Assembly (NCBI GenBank): GCA_902362435.1
Contig: CABIWW010000005.1
Coordinates: 94,937 to 158,936 of the forward strand
DNA from: Eubacteriaceae bacterium
GTDB lineage: Bacteria > Bacillota > Clostridia > Peptostreptococcales > Anaerovoracaceae
Length of the DNA stretch: 64,000 bases
Direction of reading: 5' to 3'
The notes below the pieces were generated by a model that saw only the letters and a list, made by a program, of their open reading frames with translations, searched no databases and was not told the DNA's origin. A program made the position numbers and the translations under genes. Below are positions 39,476 to 47,380 of the stretch, piece by piece; position 1 is the first letter of the stretch, and the number at the start of each line of letters is the position of its first letter.

Positions 39476-39919
39476 TTATTTTGAAAATTTCATTCCGACA
39501 GGAAAATCGGCATTGAGTTTCAACTTACCAAATTCTCCCTCAAATGGGTCATAAAATTTTGCTTTGTTTATTTTGATTTTGTATTTAACGCCTTTTGTTA
39601 CATTTGCCCAAAATAGTTTTTTTGTATTATCGGTATCAAATTTGACATTTGACTTTTTTAAAACCCATTTTCCATTTTGGTACTTATAAATAGTTGCAGT
39701 TCCTGTTACGTGGGCCCCGTCGCCACTCAAATTACAACAGTCAGTCATTCTGAAGTAATTTAGCCCGTTTTTTGTTGTTGTCGCGCAAAATGAATTCCCT
39801 GCTTTTATGTCAGTTACTTTAGTTGCCTTAACAGTCATGGCGAAAGCGCCTGTAGGCATGAGAGATATCAACATTGCAACTGCAATGAAAGCAATTAATA
39901 GTTTTTTTGACTTTCTCAT
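39476..39919 (-). CDS. Small secreted protein of unknown function
   Basis: A 147-residue protein with a clear signal peptide: basic MRKSKK, hydrophobic LLIAFIAVAMLISLM and a likely cleavage after GAFA. The mature part of about 120 residues has alternating hydrophobic and lysine residues suggesting a beta-rich domain, and contains Cys-Cys in MTDCCNLSG. I do not recognise the family. The ATG follows GAGGAGA on the minus strand. It is A+T-rich, like the neighbouring ATPase gene. Confidence 0.75.
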   Translation of the reverse strand: MRKSKKLLIAFIAVAMLISLMPTGAFAMTVKATKVTDIKAGNSFCATTTKNGLNYFRMTDCCNLSGDGAHVTGTATIYKYQNGKWVLKKSNVKFDTDNTKKLFWANVTKGVKYKIKINKAKFYDPFEGEFGKLKLNADFPVGMKFSK

Positions 39920-40206
39920 ATTTTCTTCTCCTCAAATATATCCTCTCTGAATTTTTAATGAAAAATTCTGTTTCCAGCATATAGTATCTCTAAAATAAAC
40001 TTGCTTTTTTGAAATGGTATTTTAACTTAAAATTAGCTTCGTTAGTTCTGCTGTTTTATAAACATTTTTGAGATACCTGGTCGCGATCAAAAATTCTTAG
40101 TTAAACAAAATGATTATATCATTTTAAAATTTTTTTGTGTTGCATCATGGAATAAAAATCCATTTTAATGTAATGTTTATCCATCACACGCGTAAGGAAT
40201 TTTGTT
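39920..40206. other. A+T-rich divergent intergenic region
   Basis: Most of the gap between the secreted-protein gene and the kinase is A+T-rich and gene-free. AAAATGA (40107-40113) and TCATTTT (40119-40125) flank a 5-base loop and are followed by a T-rich stretch, so it could be a weak terminator. No other element is supported. Confidence 0.4.
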
Positions 40207-40235
40207 TTGGTAAAAAAGTGAAAATATGGTATACT
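40207..40235 (+). promoter_or_regulatory. Promoter placed for a near-leaderless kinase mRNA
   Basis: TTGGTA (40207-40212), 17 bases and TATACT (40230-40235). The expected start point, about 40242, is only a few bases before ATG 40245, and no Shine-Dalgarno is visible. Confidence 0.6.
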
Positions 40236-40244
40236 TTAAGCACT

Positions 40245-42026
40245 ATGGATAAATCACTGGTAAAAGCGATATGCATCATAACGGCTTTTTCGATGACTGC
40301 AGCTCTGATAATAGGGTCGATAGCGACGCTTAGGAGTACCGCCATCCTTGCGGCCGAGATAGATGAAAAGATCGTTGCAACAACTGAAAAATACGCCAAT
40401 GACTTCAGTGCGGAATTCAACCATATGGAAGGCCTGACGAACTCCCTGGCGTCGTATGACAGAACGACTTTTGATGTGGAGGCATTCGAAAATGATCGTG
40501 AAGGATATATTGACGCGTACAAGGAGGAGCTGGCACAGCTGATAAAGAACGACCTTTCGTCGATCAAAAGCACGCACAGCCTTTACGTGACATTCAATCC
40601 GGAATTGACGAACAGAGATGAAGAAGTCTGGTATTCGGCGATGGACGGTGAGATAAAAGCGATCACTGCGGATTTTAAGAAGAACAAAAGGGATTTCACG
40701 CTGCCGTATGACAAGGAGATGGAGTATTTCTTCAAGCCGCAGGGCAAGGATCACGGCGTCTGGGTCTCTTCATACTACGACAAGGACATCGATAAAGAAG
40801 TGTTCTCGTATTCGGATGCGATATATGTCGACGGATTGTTTGTCGGCGTTGCCGGGGCGGACATAAATGCCGAGTATATGCTCAAGGTCATAAAGGAGAT
40901 GAGTCTGTACAAAGGCGGCGCGTCAGCTCTGATAGATGAGAATTACGAGTTTATCGTGCATAATGATGACGATTCGGCCGCGGAGGAAGAACAGATCATC
41001 AGCCTTCTTAAAGCTGAGTATGAGAAAAACGACGGAAGCGATGCAGGCTATATCATTTATAATTTCATGGGCACCGGAAAGATAATGGGTTACTGTAAAA
41101 TGCAGAACGGGTGGATATTTATCACTACGCAGCCTGCTGATGTTGTGTACAAACCGATCGGATCGCTTCGCAGCACGATGATAATACTCGGTGTCGTCCT
41201 GCTGTTTGTTTTCATTGCATTCCTGATAGCTTTTTCGAAGCCTATGATCAAGAAAACGAGTGCGCTGGAGGAAGAAAACCGTCGTAAAGAGATCATCATC
41301 ATATATCAGTCCAGGCAGGCCAAGATCGGCGAAATGGTCGGTAATATAACACATCAGTGGAAGCAGCCGCTGAATACTATCAATCTGATATTAGGAAACC
41401 TGCTTGACAGCTACCGGTACGGTGATCTTGACGAAAAACGCCTTGAAAAAAGTGTTAACAAGGTCGAGAATATCGTCGAGAAAATGTCCGAGACTATCAC
41501 AGATTTTTCGGGATTTCTCAAGCCTGCGAAGGAAAAAGTCTATTTCGATGTCAGAGACTGTATAAAGAGCGCCATCGCACTGATGGAGGAAAGCATAAAT
41601 GTAAAACGCATAAAGCTTGAGCTCAGCTGTGATACAGAAAAGAAAGCATACGGATATGACAACGAGACGACACATGTGATATTCAATCTGCTCAACAATG
41701 CGAGAGATGCAGTGGTGGAATCCGGGGTCGCAGACAGGAGGATAAGCATAGACGTTTCCGAGGAAGATGAGATGATCAGAGTGGACGTGACGAACAACGG
41801 CAGACAGATACCGGAAGAAGCATTTGAACATATATATGAACCGTATTTCACAACGCGAGACGACACCGGAGGCACAGGCCTGGGGCTTTACATATCAAAG
41901 CAGATAATAGAGGACCGCATGGGTGGAAAGCTGCAGGTGCAGAACATAGACGGCGGTGTCAGGAGCACGGTACTGATACCGGAGACCGGACAGGAAGATG
42001 GAAAAGAGGATAAAAATGAATTCTGA
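40245..42026 (+). CDS. Membrane sensor histidine kinase (dCache-like sensor)
   Basis: A 593-residue kinase. Membrane helices lie at about 8-30 and 310-331. Between them is an extracytoplasmic region of about 275 residues with Cache-type features (YSDAIYVDGLFVGVAGADI, and GYCKMQNGWIFITTQPA near its end), a fold that commonly binds amino acids or organic acids. The kinase core has an H-box, GNITHQWKQPLNTI, with phospho-acceptor His370, an N-box FNLLNNARDAV and the G-box TGGTGLGLYISKQI. The HQWKQPLN form is typical of chemotaxis- or DctB-like kinases. ATG 40245 lacks an SD and appears leaderless. The gene overlaps its response regulator by 11 bases. Confidence 0.9.
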   Translation: MDKSLVKAICIITAFSMTAALIIGSIATLRSTAILAAEIDEKIVATTEKYANDFSAEFNHMEGLTNSLASYDRTTFDVEAFENDREGYIDAYKEELAQLIKNDLSSIKSTHSLYVTFNPELTNRDEEVWYSAMDGEIKAITADFKKNKRDFTLPYDKEMEYFFKPQGKDHGVWVSSYYDKDIDKEVFSYSDAIYVDGLFVGVAGADINAEYMLKVIKEMSLYKGGASALIDENYEFIVHNDDDSAAEEEQIISLLKAEYEKNDGSDAGYIIYNFMGTGKIMGYCKMQNGWIFITTQPADVVYKPIGSLRSTMIILGVVLLFVFIAFLIAFSKPMIKKTSALEEENRRKEIIIIYQSRQAKIGEMVGNITHQWKQPLNTINLILGNLLDSYRYGDLDEKRLEKSVNKVENIVEKMSETITDFSGFLKPAKEKVYFDVRDCIKSAIALMEESINVKRIKLELSCDTEKKAYGYDNETTHVIFNLLNNARDAVVESGVADRRISIDVSEEDEMIRVDVTNNGRQIPEEAFEHIYEPYFTTRDDTGGTGLGLYISKQIIEDRMGGKLQVQNIDGGVRSTVLIPETGQEDGKEDKNEF

Positions 42027-42780
42027 TGAAATGCTGAGAAATCTCAAGATACTGTATGTTGAAGACGATGACGAGGCACGCGAGGAGCTTATCGATGTAC
42101 TGAAGCGGCGCGTAGGGCGTGTATTCGCATGTGAGAACGGTGTGCGCGGTCTGGAGCTTTACAATGATTTCAAGCCGGATATCATAATCGCTGATTACTA
42201 TATGCCCGAAATGAACGGCATAGAAATGATAAAACAGATACACCGGCAGGGCGAGGAGACTGCGGCGATAGTGATCTCTGCGGTAAGCGAAGTGGATGCG
42301 ATCCTCAGCGCGATAGACGCGGGTATCCATAAATACATACTGAAGCCAGTGAATGTGCAGGAACTGCTGGAAGTGCTGGGAGAGCTGGCGTCAGAGCTTT
42401 ACGAAAAGCGAAAAAGAAAATCTGCGGCGCTTCCGGAGAACAAGAAAAAAGTGGAAGATGAGATAAAGCGCGAATTTTCCGCGATGCTCAAGGCTATGAC
42501 GGGAAAAGGGCCGAAAAACGTGAGCGTTTTTATGAATGGCGACAGCATAGAAATGGTCGCATCGGAAGTTCTTACGACCTTTGAAAAAAATCTTCTTGAC
42601 AATAATCGAAATATTGCTATAATTAAGCACGTTAGAGAATTGTTTTTCTCAGTGAAGGAAAAAGAGCTGTGCCAGATGATCCTGAAAGTAGCAGGCTGCG
42701 GGGTCGCACTGTCGAAAGTCATAATAAGTGTTGAGAAAGACAAGAACAAATTGATATTTACTGTCGATCAGAGCGAATGA
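42016..42780 (+). CDS. Response regulator: receiver domain fused to DUF2294 (MpsC-like)
   Basis: A 254-residue protein. The receiver domain spans residues 8-125, with the acidic pocket in YVEDDDE, phospho-acceptor Asp60 in IIIADYYMPEMNG and Lys110 in ILKPVN. A charged linker leads to residues of about 145-254, which resemble DUF2294/MpsC: IKREFSAMLKAMTGKGPKNVSVFMNGDSIEM and a second half around HVRELFFSVKEKEL. That domain is linked in the literature to a Na+-translocating, potential-generating system and to bicarbonate-related uptake. No DNA-binding domain is visible. The start overlaps the kinase gene; a further in-frame ATG lies 18 bases upstream. Confidence 0.8.
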   Translation: MNSDEMLRNLKILYVEDDDEAREELIDVLKRRVGRVFACENGVRGLELYNDFKPDIIIADYYMPEMNGIEMIKQIHRQGEETAAIVISAVSEVDAILSAIDAGIHKYILKPVNVQELLEVLGELASELYEKRKRKSAALPENKKKVEDEIKREFSAMLKAMTGKGPKNVSVFMNGDSIEMVASEVLTTFEKNLLDNNRNIAIIKHVRELFFSVKEKELCQMILKVAGCGVALSKVIISVEKDKNKLIFTVDQSE

Positions 42781-42875
42781 AGCCTGGGCAATCAGAGCGA
42801 GTGCCGAGAGAAGCGCACCGGGAGACGGTAGTAAACTGATTTGTACGCTTAAGCGGATAATATTTAAGGCTGTTT

Positions 42876-42909
42876 AGGACCATACAATTTATTTTGTATG
42901 GTCCTTTTT
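42876..42909 (+). terminator. Rho-independent terminator of the kinase/regulator pair
   Basis: AGGACCATACAA (42876-42887) and TTGTATGGTCCT (42894-42905) form a perfect 12-base stem, followed by TTTT. Confidence 0.9.
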
Positions 42910-42932
42910 CTATAATAAATCAGGAAAGAGAT

Positions 42933-43144
42933 ATGCAGGGGCTTGCAAACAAAGGTATCGCACCTGAGTTATAAAGATAGTTACACCGAACGAAAACCCT
43001 CGAAACTTTATATGGCTCACGACAGGATGCATGTGGGTCATCGTGATAAAGGGACTCGTATCGCAGATCACAGGTGAGATCGAAACACTGTTTGCGAGCC
43101 TGTTGTCTCTTGCAGGATCCGTAGGATTGATAAATATGCCTTAA
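42933..43144 (+). pseudogene. Small holin-like membrane protein, frame broken
   Basis: ATG 42933, with AGGAAAG upstream, opens a 13-residue frame (MQGLANKGIAPEL). Beginning at 42968 in the -1 frame an open stretch continues to TAA 43142-43144 and encodes a hydrophobic protein (about VTPNENPRNFIWLTTG, then two apolar stretches, ending SLAGSVGLINMP). The end resembles the small phage holins that finish in a 'LLGIxxxP' pattern. Either a frameshift mutation or a programmed -1 shift joins the halves. Identification is tentative. Confidence 0.3.
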
Positions 43145-43151
43145 AGCAATA

Positions 43152-43334
43152 GTGAATGACAAGCTGTCATGGTTGTCGCTGGTTGCTGCATTGATACAAA
43201 TCGTGGTTCTGGTAATGCTTGTGATTGAAGACCAGCTTGTGTTCAGCACCGCGGCAGCTTGTACCATAGTTTATATGGTCATTAAACATATAGAGGAACG
43301 ATTTGACTTAAAACACCTCAAAAACAATATATAA
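43152..43334 (+). CDS. Small two-helix membrane protein
   Basis: A 60-residue protein beginning at GTG 43152, seven bases after the preceding broken frame. It has two apolar helices (about residues 7-24 and 28-44) and a charged C-terminus (HIEERFDLKHLKNN). The ribosome-binding site is weak. Together with the broken frame before it, it may be a remnant of a phage lysis or membrane-protein pair. No family is recognised. Confidence 0.45.
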   Translation: MNDKLSWLSLVAALIQIVVLVMLVIEDQLVFSTAAACTIVYMVIKHIEERFDLKHLKNNI

Positions 43335-43457
43335 ATAGATTGAACGAAAGCGTTTTTGCCCTTTGCTGCGGGTCGAAGCGCTTTTGTTCTGTAACGGCAA
43401 ATAACCGCAAGATTGTGTATTTACAATTCTGTGATTGTATTTTATTATATAGTCAGA

Positions 43458-43475
43458 AAGTTATAAATTTAACAA
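43458..43475 (+). promoter_or_regulatory. Rex-like half-symmetric operator before the hydrogenase
   Basis: Read on the minus strand this is TTGTTAAATTTATAACTT. It matches the first half of the Rex consensus TTGTTAANNNNTTAACAA fully and the second half in four of seven positions. It lies directly before the SD of the hydrogenase gene, where a redox repressor could block expression. Confidence 0.35.
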
Positions 43476-43485
43476 AGGAGATTTT

Positions 43486-44925
43486 ATGAGAATTTTTGAC
43501 ACCAAAGTACAAGAGTTGAAGTACACAGTTCTGATGGAGCTGGCCTGGCAGACATGGCGAGGCAATGATGCCTTTTCGGTGTTCAATGAAATAGCAAACG
43601 AGATAGTCAAGAAGGATGAACCACCGAGGAGCTGCTGTATCTACAAGGACAGAGCGATTGTTGCGGAGAGGATAAGGATAGCCCTGGGCGGCAACAAAAA
43701 CAATCCGAATGTCATACAGGTAATAGATATTTCATGCGATGAATGTCCCGAGGCGGGACACGTGGTAACGGATCTGTGCAGAGGATGCGTAGCTCACAGA
43801 TGTGCAGACGCGTGCAAGCCGGGGGCGATAAAGTTCGACGATGAGCAGAGGGCGCATATAGACAAGAGTAAATGCGTGGAGTGCGGCAGATGTGCAGCGG
43901 TATGTCCGTACAGCGCGATCACGAATTTCAAGAGACCTTGCGAAAGAGCGTGCAAAGTGGATGCGATCAGCATGGGGCCTGACGGTGTTGCGATGATAGA
44001 CAGTGAAAAGTGCATCGCATGCGGCTCATGCGTGTATCAGTGTCCGTTCGGAGCAACACTGGATGTATCGAGCATAACAGACGTTATAAAAACGATAATG
44101 GAGAGCGAGAACAATGAGAAGTTCAAGGTCTATGCAGTGGTAGCGCCGGCGATAGCGAGCCAGTTCACGTATGCGAAGACCGGCCAGATCATCACTGCGA
44201 TAAAGAAGATCGGATTCTATGCAGTCGAGGAAGCGGCACTCGGTGCGGATATCGTCGCATACAATGAAGCGGCAGAGCTGCAGGAGCGTGATCTGATGAC
44301 TTCGTCCTGCTGTCCGGCGTTCGTGAAATACATAAAGACGAAATTCCCGGATCTGACTGAAAACATATCATCAAGCCTGTCGCCGATGGCGGAGACAGGA
44401 AAGTTCATAAAACAGCATGATCCCGATGCGAAGGTAGTATTCATAGGACCATGCACAGCGAAAAAGGCAGAGGTGAAGGATCCTGAAGTGGCGAAGTATA
44501 TCGACTATGTCCTGACGTTCGAGGAGCTGCAGGCGCTGATAGACAGCAAGGATCTTGAAGTGGAGAAGCTTGAGGAGACTACTCTCGACAATGCTTCATG
44601 CTTCGGCAGGAACTTCGCGCGTTCGGGTGGTGTTACGGATGCAGTGACAGAAGCTGCGTATGAGAAACTCGGTGAAGACGTCAGGATAGATCCTATCGTA
44701 TGTGACGGCATCGACAAGTGCAAATCTGCACTGCTCAGAGCAAACAGAGGTGTGCTTCCGAACAACTTCATCGAAGGAATGGTATGCTCAGGCGGATGCA
44801 TAGGAGGCGCTGCGTGTCTGACTCACGGAGACGCCAATAAGCGAAGCATAGAGAAGTACGGCATCAGTGCGACGATCAAAGGTATACAGGAATCCGTGGA
44901 AAAGGCAAAAAGCAGAGAGTATTAA
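43486..44925 (+). CDS. Monomeric [FeFe] hydrogenase, group-B type
   Basis: A 479-residue cytoplasmic iron-sulfur protein. After an N-terminal helical region of about 85 residues it carries ferredoxin-like clusters: CRGCVAHRCADAC, CVECGRCAAVCPYSAI, CERACKVDAI and CIACGSCVYQCPFGA. The H-cluster motifs are L1 TSSCCPAFVKYI, L2 FIGPCTAKKAEV and L3 EGMVCSGGCIGGA. Pro-Ala-Phe after L1 and GPCTAKK in L2 are the group-B pattern, unlike the TSCCPxW and MPCxxKxxE of group A. It should reversibly reduce protons with ferredoxin, but activity of group B is little studied. Maturation genes are not in the window. The ATG follows AAAGGAG. Confidence 0.9.
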   Translation: MRIFDTKVQELKYTVLMELAWQTWRGNDAFSVFNEIANEIVKKDEPPRSCCIYKDRAIVAERIRIALGGNKNNPNVIQVIDISCDECPEAGHVVTDLCRGCVAHRCADACKPGAIKFDDEQRAHIDKSKCVECGRCAAVCPYSAITNFKRPCERACKVDAISMGPDGVAMIDSEKCIACGSCVYQCPFGATLDVSSITDVIKTIMESENNEKFKVYAVVAPAIASQFTYAKTGQIITAIKKIGFYAVEEAALGADIVAYNEAAELQERDLMTSSCCPAFVKYIKTKFPDLTENISSSLSPMAETGKFIKQHDPDAKVVFIGPCTAKKAEVKDPEVAKYIDYVLTFEELQALIDSKDLEVEKLEETTLDNASCFGRNFARSGGVTDAVTEAAYEKLGEDVRIDPIVCDGIDKCKSALLRANRGVLPNNFIEGMVCSGGCIGGAACLTHGDANKRSIEKYGISATIKGIQESVEKAKSREY

Positions 44926-45310
44926 AACGCACATAAAGGGGTATGAGCGCTTGTGAAAATGCCTGACAGACTGACTGACGGAATGTCGCACTGAGCTTTA
45001 CGGCTCGCTGAAATGAAGAGTAAATGAAGAACAGCGGAATGTGCCGGAGCGGCTGTATAGCCTTGCAGACCGGCGGAAAGCGTAAAAGTTTATAAAAGGG
45101 CGCAATAAAGTTGGTAATCGTATACGGAATTTTTTGAAATTGCGCATAAAATGTGAACGTTTGACTGAAATAGATGGTCAAACGTTCATTTTTTGTGTAT
45201 AATGATAGATGGCGCTGCTGTGAAGCTTTTCACAAAATCGCGAAGCGGAGCATGCAGTTAAGTTATCATATTTGTTATTGTTATTTTATTATTTTTTGAG
45301 GTGATTTTTT
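44926..45310 (+). promoter_or_regulatory. Gap with terminator hairpin and embedded promoter
   Basis: In this 385-base gap the first 220 bases show nothing I can support. TGAACGTTTGAC (45154-45165) and GTCAAACGTTCA (45177-45188) then form a perfect 12-base stem, followed by TTTTTT, a good terminator. A TATAAT box (45198-45203) follows directly with TGGTCA (45175-45180) at 17 bases, overlapping the 3' arm, so the palindrome could also be an operator of the symporter promoter. Confidence 0.6.
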
Positions 45311-46741
45311 ATGTTGGAAACATTGCACTCAGGTATCTCGGCGGTCAGCAACGTGCTGTATCAGCCGTGGTTCGTGCCGCTTCTGCTGATGGCCGGCGGC
45401 GTTTATTTTACTTTCAGATCCAAATTCATTCAGGGCAGGCTGTTCAAAGAGTCGATTAAAGTCGTTATGGAAAAACCTGTCGAAGACAACGGAGTCTCGT
45501 CATTCGGAGCACTCATGGTTTCTACCGCATCGAGAGTGGGAACGGGAAACATCATCGGTGTTGCCACTGCGATATGCCTGGGAGGTCCCGGAGCAGTATT
45601 CTGGATGTGGATAACTGCGATAATAGGCGGAGCGACAGCATTCATCGAATCTACGCTTGCACAGATATACAAGAAGAGAGCTGACGACGGCACATGCTAC
45701 GGCGGACCTGCGTTTTACATGCAGCACGCGCTCAAGCAGAGATGGCTAGGAGTTATCTTCTCGGTGCTGATAATACTTATATATGCGGTCGGATACAATA
45801 TGCTGGCAGCTTACAATCTCCAGTCGGCATTCGCTGTATTTGATTTCTATGACGCGGGCGTTACGCCTAAGATCATCGGACTGATCCTCGCGGTACTGTT
45901 CGGCATCATCGTTCTCGGCGGTGCAAAGAGACTGATAAAGGTAACGGAAGTGCTGGTGCCTCTGATGGGTATAATATATGTACTTGTTTCACTTGTGATA
46001 ATGGCTATCAATATCACAGCTCTTCCTGGAATGATCGCAGGCATCTTCCGCAGCGCGTTCGACTTCTCGTCGATGGCCGGCGGCTTTGCAGGCTCATGTA
46101 TCATGTGGGGTATCAAGAGAGGTCTGTATTCGAATGAAGCAGGTATGGGTTCTGCGCCGAATGCAGCTGCAAGAGCTGATATCTCTCACCCGGCAAAACA
46201 GGGCCTCGTTCAGATGCTTTCAGTATTCATCGATACACTGCTCATCTGTACAGCAACAGCATTCATGTGCCTGAGCACATCGGTCGATCCGGCAGGATAT
46301 GTTGCAGACGGCAGTGCCGATGCAGCAGGATATGTTCAGAACTCGATAGCTGATTCACTGGGAACTTTCGGACCGGTATTCCTCACAGTAGCTCTTTCGC
46401 TGTTCGCGTTCACTACGCTGATCGGAAACTATTCGTACTGCGAAGGCTGCCTCGAGTTCATCATCAACAGAGATGCGCCGAAGCCTAGCCTGATAGCATT
46501 CAGACTGATCGCTACAGTCCTGGTTTACGTCGGAGCGACTGCAAGCGCAGGATTCGTATGGGATACTGCGGACATGCTCCAGGCTATGATCGTCGTTGTA
46601 AATATTCCTGTGATCGTGATACTTGGAAATACGGCGCTGAAGTGTCTCAACGACTACACGCAGCAGCGCAAGGAAGGAAAGAATCCTGTATTCCTCGCAA
46701 AGAACATCGGGCTGAAGCAGGATACTGATTACTGGAAATAG
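45311..46741 (+). CDS. Sodium:alanine/glycine symporter (AGCS family)
   Basis: A 476-residue transporter with about ten to eleven membrane segments. AGCS signatures are GVSSFGALMVSTASRVGTGNIIGVATAICLGGPGAVFWMW near the start and IMWGIKRGLYSNEAGMGSAPNAAA in the middle. It takes up alanine or glycine with Na+. The ATG follows GAGGTG. It appears monocistronic, followed by the rpsO promoter region. Confidence 0.94.
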   Translation: MLETLHSGISAVSNVLYQPWFVPLLLMAGGVYFTFRSKFIQGRLFKESIKVVMEKPVEDNGVSSFGALMVSTASRVGTGNIIGVATAICLGGPGAVFWMWITAIIGGATAFIESTLAQIYKKRADDGTCYGGPAFYMQHALKQRWLGVIFSVLIILIYAVGYNMLAAYNLQSAFAVFDFYDAGVTPKIIGLILAVLFGIIVLGGAKRLIKVTEVLVPLMGIIYVLVSLVIMAINITALPGMIAGIFRSAFDFSSMAGGFAGSCIMWGIKRGLYSNEAGMGSAPNAAARADISHPAKQGLVQMLSVFIDTLLICTATAFMCLSTSVDPAGYVADGSADAAGYVQNSIADSLGTFGPVFLTVALSLFAFTTLIGNYSYCEGCLEFIINRDAPKPSLIAFRLIATVLVYVGATASAGFVWDTADMLQAMIVVVNIPVIVILGNTALKCLNDYTQQRKEGKNPVFLAKNIGLKQDTDYWK

Positions 46742-46891
46742 CCTGTGCGCTTTATGCAAAGGCCTGCAGTGCTGTATGCCTGAGGTGAAGGCGAGTGCTG
46801 CAGTTTTACAGAAAAATATGGAAAAAATTGAGATGAGTTTTAGCTTGCAATAGTGTGATATATGTGATAACATGAATCGTTAGTAAAATTA

Positions 46892-46937
46892 CCTGCGGCC
46901 CGGTCGGTCGAAACTCCGACGACGACTCAGCAGCAGG
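46892..46937 (+). promoter_or_regulatory. Structured rpsO leader
   Basis: In the 5' leader CCTGC (46892-46896) can pair with GCAGG (46933-46937), enclosing GTCGG (46903-46907) paired with CCGAC (46916-46920). It lies just before the rpsO SD, where S15 autoregulatory structures are found in other bacteria. Autoregulation is inference. Confidence 0.45.
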
Positions 46938-46962
46938 CGGATTGTATCAAGGAGGAAATCAA

Positions 46963-47229
46963 ATGATCACTACTGAAAAGAAAGCAGAAATCATCAAAGA
47001 GTACCAGTTAAAAGAAGGAGATACAGGTTCTCCTGAGGTTCAGATCGCAATACTGACTTACAGAATCAACGACCTGAATGAGCATCTTCAGGTTCACAAG
47101 AAGGACCATCACTCAAGAAGAGGCCTTTTAAAGATGGTAGGACAGAGAAGAAATCTTCTTAATTACCTGAAAGAGAAGGATCTGGAAAGATACAGAGATC
47201 TTATCGCTCGTTTAGGTTTAAGAAAGTAA
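46963..47229 (+). CDS. rpsO: 30S ribosomal protein S15
   Basis: An 88-residue primary 16S rRNA-binding protein. [58 protein letters not shown] is the classic S15 sequence. The frame extends seven codons upstream, but AAGGAGG precedes ATG 46963, which matches the family N-terminus. Codon choice favours TTA and CTT, as expected of a highly expressed gene. It is followed by a terminator and then pnp, the usual rpsO-pnp order. Confidence 0.98.
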   Translation: MITTEKKAEIIKEYQLKEGDTGSPEVQIAILTYRINDLNEHLQVHKKDHHSRRGLLKMVGQRRNLLNYLKEKDLERYRDLIARLGLRK

Positions 47230-47246
47230 ACAGAACTTAAAGATTT

Positions 47247-47283
47247 AAGCGGGGCACAGACACGACCCCGCTTGATTTTTTTT
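47247..47283 (+). terminator. Rho-independent terminator between rpsO and pnp
   Basis: AAGCGGGG (47247-47254) pairs with CCCCGCTT (47266-47273), followed by a long T-run. Partial read-through would supply pnp. Confidence 0.88.
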
Positions 47284-47380
47284 ATGAGTTGCCCGTATCT
47301 ATGATACGGCAGAAAGCGACTGCGCGATACGGCGCATCTTTCAAACGCGAGAGGAAATAAACAGGAGGTAGTTGTTTATT

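Noticed and set aside
43342..43389. Stem GAACGAAAGCG/CGCTTTTGTTC as a terminator
   Set aside because: Loop of 26 bases and no following U-run; possible but not supported.
44926..45150. Glycine or alanine riboswitch before the symporter
   Set aside because: None of the conserved core sequences of the glycine riboswitch could be found.
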